From NCBI GenBank assembly GCA_049325575.1, contig JBMOLK010000302.1:1-37382 (forward strand): a stretch of 37,382 nt of DNA. Direction: 5' to 3'. The notes beneath the pieces are model-generated. The model saw only the letters and a program-made list of their open reading frames with translations, was not told where the DNA came from and did no database searches. Position 1 is the first letter of the stretch, and each line of letters opens with the position of its first letter. This document shows positions 1 to 8,118 of the stretch, piece after piece. The stretch comes from JBMOLK01 sp049325575 (GTDB taxonomy: Bacteria; Bacillota; Clostridia; Acetivibrionales; Acetivibrionaceae). Position numbers and translations under genes: made by a program.

Positions 1-533
1 TTGACATAGGAGGAGGCAGTACGGAAATTACAACAGGAAGTAAGAATTCAATTTATGAAAAGTTTAGCATAGATATAGGTGCTGTACGCCTGACCCAGAT
101 GTTTTTAGGACAGAACGCTGTAACCTGTGAAGGGATAAGTAATATTTTTCATTATGTGAATGGTAAGCTTGATGAGGCGGGGGATTTGGAACTGTCTGGA
201 ATGAAAATTATCGGTACCGGAGGGACAATTAAATCCATAGGTACTATTTTAAAGAAGGAAGAGTATTGGGACGATGAGTTTGTCCATGGAATGGCGGTCA
301 GCATCAGTGGTGTTGAATATATTTATGATTTTCTTGCCCAATGCAGCCAGGAGGAAAAGATGAATATTAAAGGGCTTAATCCTAAAAGAGCTGATGTCAT
401 TACAGCAGGCATAATTATATTGCTGACACTTATGAAAAGGTTTGGGCTTGATCATATAACAATCAGTTCCAGGGGGGTAATAGAAGGATTTATGGAAGAT
501 TACTTGTCTTTAAATGTTGGAAGGGGTGGTTAG
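1..533 (+). CDS. Ppx/GppA-family phosphatase, C-terminal part (5' end outside window)
   Basis: The reading frame is open from the window edge; codons are in frame from base 3. It begins with the family's phosphate-binding motif DIGGGSTEI, followed by IDIGAVRLTQMFL, the usual mid-protein segment of the exopolyphosphatase/guanosine pentaphosphate phosphatase family (actin-like ATPase fold). Near the end, ISSRGVIEGFM matches the conserved C-terminal glycine-rich stretch of the Ppx domain. The stop lies one base before the start of the ABC ATPase, so the two are probably co-transcribed. Known family members hydrolyse polyphosphate or pppGpp. Whether this copy is a housekeeping gene or serves the downstream cluster cannot be told. 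Confidence 0.85.
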   Translation, partial: DIGGGSTEITTGSKNSIYEKFSIDIGAVRLTQMFLGQNAVTCEGISNIFHYVNGKLDEAGDLELSGMKIIGTGGTIKSIGTILKKEEYWDDEFVHGMAVSISGVEYIYDFLAQCSQEEKMNIKGLNPKRADVITAGIIILLTLMKRFGLDHITISSRGVIEGFMEDYLSLNVGRGG

Positions 534-534
534 T

Positions 535-1581
535 GTGGCTTTAATTGAGGTTAGAAACCTGGTCAAGGACTATAAAATTAACGTTGGAAAGAAAGGGCTG
601 CTTGGTGCAATACAGGGACTTTTGATCCCGGAGTATATAATTAAGAAGGCTGTAAACGACATAAGCTTCTCTATAGAAAAAGGAGAGACGGTAGGTTTTA
701 TAGGACCCAATGGTGCGGGAAAATCCACAACCGTTAAAATGCTAACAGGAATACTTGCCCCGACTTCCGGTGTCATATCTATTGGAGGAATAACCCCTTA
801 TAAAGAGAGAAAAAAGAATGCGTTTAGAATAGGTGTGGTTTTTGGCCAGAGAACACAGCTGTGGTGGGACCTCCCAGTCCAGGATACTTTTGATTTGCTA
901 AGGTACATATATAAAATACCTGAAAAAAGATATAAGGAAAACATGAATATGTTTCACGACATGCTTGGACTTGGAGAATTCATAAGACAGCCTGTAAGAC
1001 AGCTAAGCCTGGGCCAAAGAATGAGGGCTGATATTGCTGCAGCACTTCTTCATAACCCGGAGGTAATATTTTTTGATGAGCCTACTATAGGTTTGGATGT
1101 TGTTGCAAAAGAAAAGATACGTGATTTTATCAGATTTATTAATAAGGAAAAAGGCATTACCATGCTGTTTACAACCCACGATATGGTGGATATAGAGAAG
1201 ACCTGTCAAAGAATGATCATAATCGACCAGGGTGGAATCATTTATGACGGCACCGTAGATGCCATAAAAGACAGATACGGCAGCACACGTACCCTTTTGG
1301 TGGATTTTTGCGAAAATTACCGGGACATAAATATACCGGGTGTTGAAATAATCGAGGAGCAGGGAAACAAGAAATGGTTTAAGTTTAAAAAAGATCAGGT
1401 ACAGGTTTCAAACCTTATTAATCAGTTAAATCAAAAGTATATCATACAGGACCTGACTATAAAGGACCCTGAAATCGGATCAATAATCAGAGAAATATAC
1501 GAGGGGGGGATTGATTTTGATAAGAACATACCTGGAGTTCGCAAAGAAGTCGTTTCAGAACAATATAGTTTACAGGGTTGA
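535..1581 (+). CDS. ABC-2 type exporter, ATP-binding protein
   Basis: Cytoplasmic ATPase subunit of a drug/natural-product type exporter (DrrA/NatA-like). Visible motifs: Walker A GPNGAGKS at residues 57-64, signature LSLGQ at about 157-161, Walker B IFFDEP at about 178-183, and a switch His in TTHD. A GTG at 535 is preferred because an SD-like GGAAGGGG lies about 8 bases upstream; an ATG at 514 would overlap the previous gene. The C-terminal extension of about 100 residues after the nucleotide-binding domain is usual for this subfamily. It precedes two membrane subunits, so the transporter is probably one ATPase (dimer) with a heterodimeric permease. The 3' end overlaps the next gene by about 65 bases, which is unusually long. 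Confidence 0.93.
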   Translation: MALIEVRNLVKDYKINVGKKGLLGAIQGLLIPEYIIKKAVNDISFSIEKGETVGFIGPNGAGKSTTVKMLTGILAPTSGVISIGGITPYKERKKNAFRIGVVFGQRTQLWWDLPVQDTFDLLRYIYKIPEKRYKENMNMFHDMLGLGEFIRQPVRQLSLGQRMRADIAAALLHNPEVIFFDEPTIGLDVVAKEKIRDFIRFINKEKGITMLFTTHDMVDIEKTCQRMIIIDQGGIIYDGTVDAIKDRYGSTRTLLVDFCENYRDINIPGVEIIEEQGNKKWFKFKKDQVQVSNLINQLNQKYIIQDLTIKDPEIGSIIREIYEGGIDFDKNIPGVRKEVVSEQYSLQG

Positions 1582-2308
1582 TTACTTTGCAGGAGTTATA
1601 AATACAATAATAATGATATTGGTAAACCTGTCCATATGGAAGGCGATATACCAGGAAGAGGAGTCTATAGGCGGAATTCAATTTAGAATGCTTATGACAT
1701 ATATAATATTAAGCTTTCTCATACAAAGCATATTCATGATGGATGAATACATGATAGATCACAAGGTAAGGACAGGCTTAATATCGTCGGATCTGCTAAA
1801 GCCTATAAGCTTTCGGCTGTATATTTTTTCTTACAATATTGGTGCCCTGTTCTTTAGGATTATAATGCAGCTAATCCCGGCACTTATAATTTCAGTCATA
1901 TTTTTTGGACTGCTACCTCCTTTCTCGGCTGCTATGGCCTTGTATTTTGTTATCAGTGTGGTACTGGGATACCTTGTATTATACAGCATCAATTTTATTG
2001 TATGGATAACCTGCTTCTGGTTTTTCGGCACCTTTAGCCTAGTGACAATAAAGGATGCTGCCGTAATGATTCTTTCGGGGGCGCTGCTTCCGCTCTGGTT
2101 TATGCCCCAGTGGCTTGTCGAATTTATAGAGATGACTCCATTTAAGTCAATATATTATATACCGGTATCAATATACTTAGGGTACATACCAAGGGATGAA
2201 ATCTTTTTAAACATTATAATTCAGGCTGTTTGGGTCCTCATATTATTTGCCGTTGGACATGTTATGTGGAAAACAGCTTCAAAAAAACTGGTTGTGCAGG
2301 GGGGATAA
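1517..2308 (+). CDS. ABC-2 family membrane subunit (permease 1)
   Basis: Integral membrane protein of about 263 residues with roughly six hydrophobic segments (around residues 20-40, 55-75, 110-135, 140-165, 175-195 and 225-250). It resembles the ABC-2 membrane proteins that pair with NatA/DrrA-like ATPases. The start is a TTG: a purine run (GAGGGGGGGA, 1501-1510) sits about 7 bases before the TTG at 1517, whereas the TTG at 1511 is too close to it. It overlaps the ATPase gene and is followed after 4 bases by the second permease, so translational coupling is likely. No substrate can be named from the sequence. The context suggests export of the operon's product. Confidence 0.85.
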   Translation: MIRTYLEFAKKSFQNNIVYRVDYFAGVINTIIMILVNLSIWKAIYQEEESIGGIQFRMLMTYIILSFLIQSIFMMDEYMIDHKVRTGLISSDLLKPISFRLYIFSYNIGALFFRIIMQLIPALIISVIFFGLLPPFSAAMALYFVISVVLGYLVLYSINFIVWITCFWFFGTFSLVTIKDAAVMILSGALLPLWFMPQWLVEFIEMTPFKSIYYIPVSIYLGYIPRDEIFLNIIIQAVWVLILFAVGHVMWKTASKKLVVQGG

Positions 2309-2312
2309 ACAA

Positions 2313-3152
2313 GTGAGAGATTATAATCGGTCCTGGCTGGCTCATTATGTACACTTATTCTTAAAGTACTCAAAATTGAATCTTAAAATGCTAATGCAAT
2401 ACAAGTTTGACAGAGGTCTGATGACTTTTGCAGTGTTCTGCAGGGAAATGATAAGTGTTGTGGTTATGTACCTTATGCTTTCTTCCTTTGTACATATTAA
2501 AGGCTGGCAGATGAATGAGTTGTTCTTTTTGTACAGCTTCCTTTTTCTATCCTACAGCTTATTCATATTTTTCTTTACAGGTATAAGGGATTTTGACAAT
2601 ATGGTATATACCGCAGAGTTTGACAGCTTTCTTATAAGGCCTCTGGGGCTTATGTTCCAGATAGTTGCTTCACGAGTGGACTTTTGTGCAGGTATCGGGC
2701 ACGGTACGGTTGGGGTTATACTTATGCTGAAAACAGCCAACTCTGTCGGTATACAATGGAATGCTCAAAGCATTACCTATTATATCGCAGCATTGATTGG
2801 GGGAGCCATAATTCAGGCATCACTGTTTATGGTGTCATCGGTTTTCAGTTTCTGGGCTATTAAGACGGTAAATGTGAGAAACATGATATTTTTTAACTCC
2901 AGGAGATTTGCAGGATATCCCATCAGCTTTTATCCGGGAATAATTCAAAAGATTCTTATGTTTGTTGTACCCTTTGCTTTTGTCAGCTACTTTCCAGCAC
3001 AGTACTTCCTAAAAAAACCTGACATAGGCATGTTTTGGAATGGTTATTTATACCTTACTCCTGTAGTGGGTATTCTAATGTTCTTTCTGGTATACATGTT
3101 CTGGAGATTTGGGCTTAAGCAATATAAAAGCTCAGGCAACTCAATGTACTAG
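2313..3152 (+). CDS. ABC-2 family membrane subunit (permease 2, DUF990-like)
   Basis: Second permease, about 279 residues, with about six membrane spans. It resembles the DUF990/ABC2_membrane_6 group: an amphipathic N-terminus (YVHLFLKYSKLNLKMLMQYK) followed by hydrophobic hairpins. The GTG at 2313 is chosen because a CAGGGGGG SD stretch lies just upstream; the longer reading frame runs back into the previous gene. Together with the ATPase and permease 1 it makes a complete ABC-2 exporter. A gap of about 50 bases separates it from the nucleotidase gene, with no visible terminator, so the operon probably continues. Confidence 0.86.
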   Translation: MRDYNRSWLAHYVHLFLKYSKLNLKMLMQYKFDRGLMTFAVFCREMISVVVMYLMLSSFVHIKGWQMNELFFLYSFLFLSYSLFIFFFTGIRDFDNMVYTAEFDSFLIRPLGLMFQIVASRVDFCAGIGHGTVGVILMLKTANSVGIQWNAQSITYYIAALIGGAIIQASLFMVSSVFSFWAIKTVNVRNMIFFNSRRFAGYPISFYPGIIQKILMFVVPFAFVSYFPAQYFLKKPDIGMFWNGYLYLTPVVGILMFFLVYMFWRFGLKQYKSSGNSMY

Positions 3153-3202
3153 GGCTAGCACTAGAAGTAAATAAATTATTATATTAAGGAGATTGTCCGA
3201 TC

Positions 3203-4774
3203 ATGAAAAGTTACAAAAATATAATTATCCTGGCAATAATACTGGTGTCAATATCAGTATTTTTTACTGCCCAAAATGCCAATTTTGATGAGCTGCTTTT
3301 AAAGGCAGGATTTTACGATGAAAAGATAACTGTAGTCAATACCGCAGATGTTCATGGACATATAGTCTATGAGGATAATGAGGGTGGATATTATGCACTG
3401 CAGGATTTAAGCGCCATAATGGGGCTGCCGTTAGTAAAGTATTTTGTTGATGACAGCAGAAACAAGAACAAAAACACTTTACTTTTGGATAGCGGAGATA
3501 TGTTCCATGGAACAAATGAAGCCAATATAGAAGAGGGTAAGGGGGTGGTGGATGTTGTAAATCTTATGGGCTATGACGCAATGGTGCCGGGAAACCACGA
3601 TTTTAACTTCGGGTTTGAAAGGCTTATGGAGATAGAGTCCCAGCTAAACTTCCCAATGCTTAGTGCAAATGTTTATAAGGATGGAGAGCCTGCATTCCAG
3701 GAGTACAAAATTGTTGAGCTTGGGGGCATTAGGATTGGAATGTTTGGATTAACAACAGAGGTCTCATTAAGCTATATAAATTCAAAAGATGACAATGGAA
3801 TAAGTATAGAAGAACCGGCTAAAGCTGCAAAACGGGTTATGGAAAAACTTAAAGGAAAGGTTGATGCAGTAATTCTGCTCTCCCACATAGGATTTGACAA
3901 TGATGAGAGAATAGCAAGAGAGGTTGATGGAATAGACTTGATTTTATGCGGCCATTACCATGACCTCTTCAAATCTCCCAAAAAAGTCAATAACACGTAC
4001 CTTGTAGAGGCAGGAGGGTGGACAACCCATGTGGGTATTGCACAAATGTATTTTAAAGACGGCAAGGTGAGAAAAGTTGACTGGTCACTTAAGACCACGA
4101 AAGATAAATCAAAGATTGATAAAAATATTGAAGTAGTTGCACAAAAGTATCATGCAGCCGCTCTTGAAAAGACAAAAGAGGTAGTAGGCAAAACCAAGGA
4201 AAAATTAAACGGAATGAGGTTTGAAGTAAGGTCCAAGGAAACAAACCTTGCTAACTTGCTGGCAGATGCAATGAGGGAATCGGGTAAAGCTGATATAACC
4301 TTTATGAACGGCGGGGGAATAAGAGAGAGTATAACAGAGGGAGAAATAAGCCTTTACAAGATAGAAAAAACCCTTCCATTCTCCAATTCTCTTGTAACCA
4401 TAGAGCTTAAGGGCGAAAAAATATACGATGCTATAGAGAGAGGATTACGGGTATACCCAAGTGCTGCCGGGGGAGCATTCCTTCAGGTCTCTGGTATAAG
4501 CTATGTTTTTGACGGCTCAAAGCCTGCGGGAGAGAGACTTATAAGTGTAACAAAAGACGGCTCTCCCCTTGATAAAGAAAAATACTATAAGGTTGCAACC
4601 AACGACTACCTCTATAATGGTGGAGACGGTTATGAGGAGCTAAAGGATGCCAAAATTATAAGTGTGGGCGGGCTTTTAAAAGATGTACTTGCAGAATATA
4701 TAAGAAGTAAAGGGGAAATTAGTCCTAAAGAGGATGGCAGAATAAAGGTCATAAACGAAAGATACAAGCAGTAA
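3203..4774 (+). CDS. Membrane-anchored 5'-nucleotidase / 2',3'-cyclic phosphodiesterase family protein
   Basis: Metallophosphoesterase of the UshA/YfkN type, 523 residues, about the usual length. Residues 1-25 form an uncleaved-looking signal anchor or signal peptide, placing the enzyme outside the membrane. Metal ligands are visible in NTADVHGH (D49, H51), DSGD (D96), GNHDFNFG (N131, H132), LSHIG and GHYH. The C-terminal substrate-specificity domain follows from about residue 330 (NLANLLADAMRE, FMNGGGIR, YNGGDGYEE). An SD AAGGAG precedes the ATG. The family removes phosphate from nucleoside monophosphates and related phosphoesters. Its place between the exporter and the ACP genes suggests it might act on an exported phosphorylated or nucleotidylated product, but it could be a salvage enzyme. 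Confidence 0.92.
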   Translation: MKSYKNIIILAIILVSISVFFTAQNANFDELLLKAGFYDEKITVVNTADVHGHIVYEDNEGGYYALQDLSAIMGLPLVKYFVDDSRNKNKNTLLLDSGDMFHGTNEANIEEGKGVVDVVNLMGYDAMVPGNHDFNFGFERLMEIESQLNFPMLSANVYKDGEPAFQEYKIVELGGIRIGMFGLTTEVSLSYINSKDDNGISIEEPAKAAKRVMEKLKGKVDAVILLSHIGFDNDERIAREVDGIDLILCGHYHDLFKSPKKVNNTYLVEAGGWTTHVGIAQMYFKDGKVRKVDWSLKTTKDKSKIDKNIEVVAQKYHAAALEKTKEVVGKTKEKLNGMRFEVRSKETNLANLLADAMRESGKADITFMNGGGIRESITEGEISLYKIEKTLPFSNSLVTIELKGEKIYDAIERGLRVYPSAAGGAFLQVSGISYVFDGSKPAGERLISVTKDGSPLDKEKYYKVATNDYLYNGGDGYEELKDAKIISVGGLLKDVLAEYIRSKGEISPKEDGRIKVINERYKQ

Positions 4775-4810
4775 AAAATCAAGTCAAATTAATTATAAGG
4801 AGGAAGGAAA

Positions 4811-5068
4811 ATGGTTGTAATGGATATAAGTGAAGTTAAGGAAAAGGTAATTGAGGCAGTCAGCAGGAATGCTCTGTTTAACGCAGATAAGGTGAATGAA
4901 AATTCCAGAATAAGAAGGGATCACGGTATTGATTCTATCAGGTTGGTTGAGCTGGTAGTTGATCTTGAAGAGGAGTTTGATATTGAAGTGGACAGCGCTT
5001 CTTTGACATATGAAAACTTTGCAACTATCGAGCTTATTACAAACTATATAATGAATAAAATATCGTAG
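4811..5068 (+). CDS. Acyl carrier protein
   Basis: Free-standing carrier protein of 85 residues, the normal ACP length. The phosphopantetheine attachment site is S42 in the motif HGIDSIRLVEL, followed by the acidic helix ELVVDLEEEFDIEV typical of carrier domains. A very strong SD (AAGGAGGAAGG, 4797-4807) precedes the ATG. It lies 12 bases before an adenylating enzyme, so that enzyme is its likely loading partner. It would tether pathway intermediates as thioesters for the downstream BtrH-like and hydrolase-like proteins. The sequence is not that of the fatty-acid AcpP (no DSLDTVEL) and looks like a secondary-metabolism carrier. No phosphopantetheinyl transferase is encoded in the window. Confidence 0.93.
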   Translation: MVVMDISEVKEKVIEAVSRNALFNADKVNENSRIRRDHGIDSIRLVELVVDLEEEFDIEVDSASLTYENFATIELITNYIMNKIS

Positions 5069-5080
5069 AGGTGGCCGGTT

Positions 5081-6562
5081 ATGAACATATACGATACACT
5101 TTCGGACTCGGTAAAGCTGTTTTCCCATAAGACAGCAGTTACAGGCCCCGATGGAAGCTATACCTATAGTGAGCTTTTTAACTATTCAAAAAAAATTGCT
5201 TCACATTTATCAAGACTTAAAACTGTTTCCGGTAAAAAAGCTGTAATATATATTCAGAGTTCTGCTGACTTTGTTGCTTCACTATATGGGGCCAATATGG
5301 CAGGTATGGTTTTTATGCCGGTTTCACCGGAGGCAAAGGATCTAAAAATACAGGAGATTTTACAGCATTCAGAGGCCGGAATTTTGATAACTACAGGAAG
5401 CTTGATGGAAGTCATAAACTCCATGGATATTAGCAGGATTCCTTCTTTAAAAAATATTGTGCTGCTGGAGGATTCCTTTGATGAAACCAGGGCTCAAATC
5501 AAGTGCAATATAACAAGAATCAGCCGTGATAGCAGTAAGGCTGATGATTTTATCCTACATAATTGGGAAGAAAACCAGCCTGCAGCGATTTTCTATCTTG
5601 CCAATACACATGGGAAACCTAAGGGGATCATGCTTTCGTCAAAGAATATCCTAAGCAATGTGGAAGCTATTGTGGAATATCTTAAGATGTCAAACAGGGA
5701 CAATATTTTAATAGTCAAATCAATGTCACTGGTAGGAACAGTAACAGGTGAAATAATTGCCTCTGTTGCTGTTGGTGCAGCAATGGTGGTTATAGGAGGC
5801 ATTATCCATGCAGGGGTTATATTAAAGGTTATTGAGGATTTTAAGGTTACCGGTTTTTTTGCTGTTCCTGTAATGCTTCATCAGATAATTGAGTATAAAA
5901 GGAAGGACAAGTATTCCATAGAGAGTCTTAGGTATATACAGACGGGTGCAGCCAGGCTTTCCATGAAAGATGTTGAGCAGCTAATGGATATGTATAAGGG
6001 GGTTGAGCTCTACTATATTTACGGCATTTCTGAAGCATCGCCAAGGGTGCTTCACCTAAGGCCGGAGGAGATGCTTTTAAAAGCAGGCTCAGTAGGAAAA
6101 CCTGTGAAATTTGTCTCTGTATCCCTTCTTGATGCAAATGGGAATATACCTGGGATTAGTGAGGTAGGGGAGCTTTATGTTAAGGGCCCTAATGTCATGC
6201 TTGGGTATTATAAAGATCCGGAGCTTAATAACAAGGTACTTACTCCATATGGTTTAAAAACTGGAGACCTGGCATACATGGACGATGAAGGCTATGTTTA
6301 CCTTGTGGGAAGGGCAGACAACATGATTAACCAGGGTGGTTTTCATGTATATCCGGCAGAGATAGAAAAAGTTATTTCAAAACTTGAAAAGGTCAAGGAA
6401 GTAAAAGTTGAAGGTGTTCCCGATGACGTACTGGGGCAAAGGATTAAGGCTAAGGTTACACCACATGAAAATGCGGACTTAAGTGCAGATGAGATATACA
6501 GCTTTTGCTATGAACATATGGAAAACAGTAAAATACCCAAGATCATTGAAATATTAAATTGA
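5081..6562 (+). CDS. AMP-binding acyl-adenylating enzyme lacking the C-terminal A10 motif
   Basis: ANL-superfamily ligase, 493 residues, predicted to activate a carboxylic acid as acyl-AMP and load it on the neighbouring ACP. Motif A3 is degenerate: residues 172-181 read YLANTHGKPK instead of the usual TSGTTGxPKG pattern, although K181 is kept. Motif A5 is YGISEA (314-319), A7 is TGDL (394-397), the hinge arginine is R411, and GGFHVYPAEIE follows at about 419-429. The protein stops at SKIPKIIEILN, before the PKTxxGKxxR segment that carries the catalytic A10 lysine. The next codons out of frame do not restore it, so this is not a visible frameshift. It may use another residue, work only in the thiolation half-reaction, or adenylate weakly. 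The start is supported by GAGGTGG upstream. Confidence 0.88.
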   Translation: MNIYDTLSDSVKLFSHKTAVTGPDGSYTYSELFNYSKKIASHLSRLKTVSGKKAVIYIQSSADFVASLYGANMAGMVFMPVSPEAKDLKIQEILQHSEAGILITTGSLMEVINSMDISRIPSLKNIVLLEDSFDETRAQIKCNITRISRDSSKADDFILHNWEENQPAAIFYLANTHGKPKGIMLSSKNILSNVEAIVEYLKMSNRDNILIVKSMSLVGTVTGEIIASVAVGAAMVVIGGIIHAGVILKVIEDFKVTGFFAVPVMLHQIIEYKRKDKYSIESLRYIQTGAARLSMKDVEQLMDMYKGVELYYIYGISEASPRVLHLRPEEMLLKAGSVGKPVKFVSVSLLDANGNIPGISEVGELYVKGPNVMLGYYKDPELNNKVLTPYGLKTGDLAYMDDEGYVYLVGRADNMINQGGFHVYPAEIEKVISKLEKVKEVKVEGVPDDVLGQRIKAKVTPHENADLSADEIYSFCYEHMENSKIPKIIEILN

Positions 6563-6587
6563 AGTCATTTTTAAAGGATGTGGTATT

Positions 6588-6860
6588 GTGGAAACAGATT
6601 ACTATTTAGTAATCTCAAGAAACACCGGGCAGATGATGCTGGTGGAAAAGGTCCTAAGGGATAACGGTATAGAAATTGAACTTGTACCTGCCCCGCCAAG
6701 GCCTGGATTGGTTTGCACCAGGGCAGTAAAAATAAAAGATGCAGACCTTTTAGCAGTAAAAGATATTTTTAACAATAAAAAAATAGTGGTTAGCGAGATT
6801 TTAGAGGAGAAGAAGCTTAAGCTTCAAGGATTGATTGATAAAAAACTGCTGGCGCGCTAA
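6588..6860 (+). CDS. DUF3343 (putative Se/S carrier-like) protein
   Basis: Small protein of 90 residues with the DUF3343 pattern: an N-terminal YYLVISRNTGQMMLVEKVLRDNGI strand-helix unit, then ELVPAPPRPGLVCTRAVKI. A cysteine (C43) sits at the position where the family carries its conserved Cys. The start is GTG with an AAAGGATG SD. Families of this kind are usually encoded next to a SufS-like cysteine desulfurase, exactly as here, and are thought to accept sulfur or selenium from it. I infer it relays persulfide sulfur to a step of this pathway, perhaps together with the ACP or radical SAM protein. No biochemical role can be proved from sequence. Confidence 0.8.
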   Translation: METDYYLVISRNTGQMMLVEKVLRDNGIEIELVPAPPRPGLVCTRAVKIKDADLLAVKDIFNNKKIVVSEILEEKKLKLQGLIDKKLLAR

Positions 6861-6876
6861 ATGGAGGTGAGAGGTT

Positions 6877-8022
6877 TTGATATATCTTGATAGTGCAGCA
6901 ACCACTTATCCCAAGCCGGAAAAGGTATATACCGAAATGGACTGCTGTATGCGAAAATACTGTGCCAATCCCGGAAGGGGAGGCCATAAAATGTCTGTAA
7001 CCTCAGGAAAGGCTGTAATGGAAGCAAGGGAACTTATTAGCAGCTTTTTTAATATCCAAAATCCAATGCAGCTTACTTTTACCAAAAACGCTACAGAGTC
7101 CCTAAACATGGCCATAACCGGAATCCTAAAGCCTGGGGATCATGTTATTACCACCAGTATGGAGCACAATTCAGTCACAAGGCCCCTTAAAACCCTGGAG
7201 AGGAATATGGGGATAGAGATCTCCATAGCACATGGAAATGAGTTTGGAGAAATAGATGCTGACGATTTTAGAAAGCTTATAAGGAAAAACACAAAGCTTA
7301 TAATATCCACACTGTCATCCAATGTAAACGGAATAATACTTCCAATAAAGGAGATCGGTAAATTGGCTTTTGACAGTGGAGTCTTATTTCTGCTTGATGC
7401 CTCCCAGGGGGCTGGGAGTATAGCTGTGGATGTGGAGGAAATGAATATAAGCCTCCTTGCCTTTCCGGGACATAAGGGGTTGATGGGCCCACAGGGGACA
7501 GGAGGTTTGTATATCAGAGAAGGAGTAAAAATAACTCCTTTAATTTTTGGAGGAACGGGAAGCAATTCCGAAAGCTTCTACCAGCCCGAGGATATGCCTG
7601 ATTTAATGGAAAGCGGAACTTTAAACACACCTGGAATTGTGGGCTTAAGGCATGGAATCGAATTTATCTATGAACAGGGAATAGAAAACATAAGGCTTTA
7701 TAAACACAGCCTTACCCAAAGGCTTTATGAGGGAGCAAGAGAAATAAAGGGAGTAAAGCTCTACAGCAGGAATGGACTAAATCAAAATTCAGGGATTGTA
7801 GCCTTAAATTTTGATGGGGTTGCATCAACTGAAGTAAGCTATGTACTTGACAAGGTATATAACATAGCGGTGAGAGCAGGACTTCACTGCTCGCCTCTTG
7901 CTCACGAGACCCTGGGAACCATAAAGGGTGGAATTGTAAGATTAAGCCCTGGATGCTTTAACACAATGGATGAGATAGATGAGACATTAATGGCCTTAAG
8001 AGAAATTGCCCAAAGCTTATAG
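6877..8022 (+). CDS. Cysteine desulfurase-family PLP enzyme (class V aminotransferase fold)
   Basis: PLP enzyme of 381 residues resembling the EF2568-type cysteine desulfurase group common in clostridia. Visible features: N-terminal MIYLDSAATTYPKP, PLP-stacking H97 in MEHNS, D174 and Q177 in LLDASQGAG, Schiff-base lysine K200 in FPGHKGLMGPQG, and catalytic C338 in RAGLHCSPLAHETLGT. It would take sulfur from cysteine as a persulfide on C338 and release alanine. The start is TTG, 7 bases after GGAGGTGAGAGG. It is placed directly after the DUF3343 gene. In this operon it probably supplies sulfur for a thio-group in the product, although a general Fe-S supply role cannot be excluded. Confidence 0.92.
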   Translation: MIYLDSAATTYPKPEKVYTEMDCCMRKYCANPGRGGHKMSVTSGKAVMEARELISSFFNIQNPMQLTFTKNATESLNMAITGILKPGDHVITTSMEHNSVTRPLKTLERNMGIEISIAHGNEFGEIDADDFRKLIRKNTKLIISTLSSNVNGIILPIKEIGKLAFDSGVLFLLDASQGAGSIAVDVEEMNISLLAFPGHKGLMGPQGTGGLYIREGVKITPLIFGGTGSNSESFYQPEDMPDLMESGTLNTPGIVGLRHGIEFIYEQGIENIRLYKHSLTQRLYEGAREIKGVKLYSRNGLNQNSGIVALNFDGVASTEVSYVLDKVYNIAVRAGLHCSPLAHETLGTIKGGIVRLSPGCFNTMDEIDETLMALREIAQSL

Positions 8023-8118
8023 GAAATGGGTGCATAACTGCATAACTTAAGTTTCTGCAATATTTTTCTTCAAATACTGATCAAATAACAACAAATAACA
8101 AATTAGGGGGATAAAAAA

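Noticed and set aside
7140..7565. 141-codon minus-strand frame inside the cysteine desulfurase gene
   Set aside because: Low-complexity translation rich in Pro/Ile/Ser and no SD; shadow of the plus-strand gene.
8023..8118. Possible internal promoter in the 96-base gap
   Set aside because: A TGCATAACTGCATAAC direct repeat is present, but no acceptable -35/-10 pair or terminator is seen.
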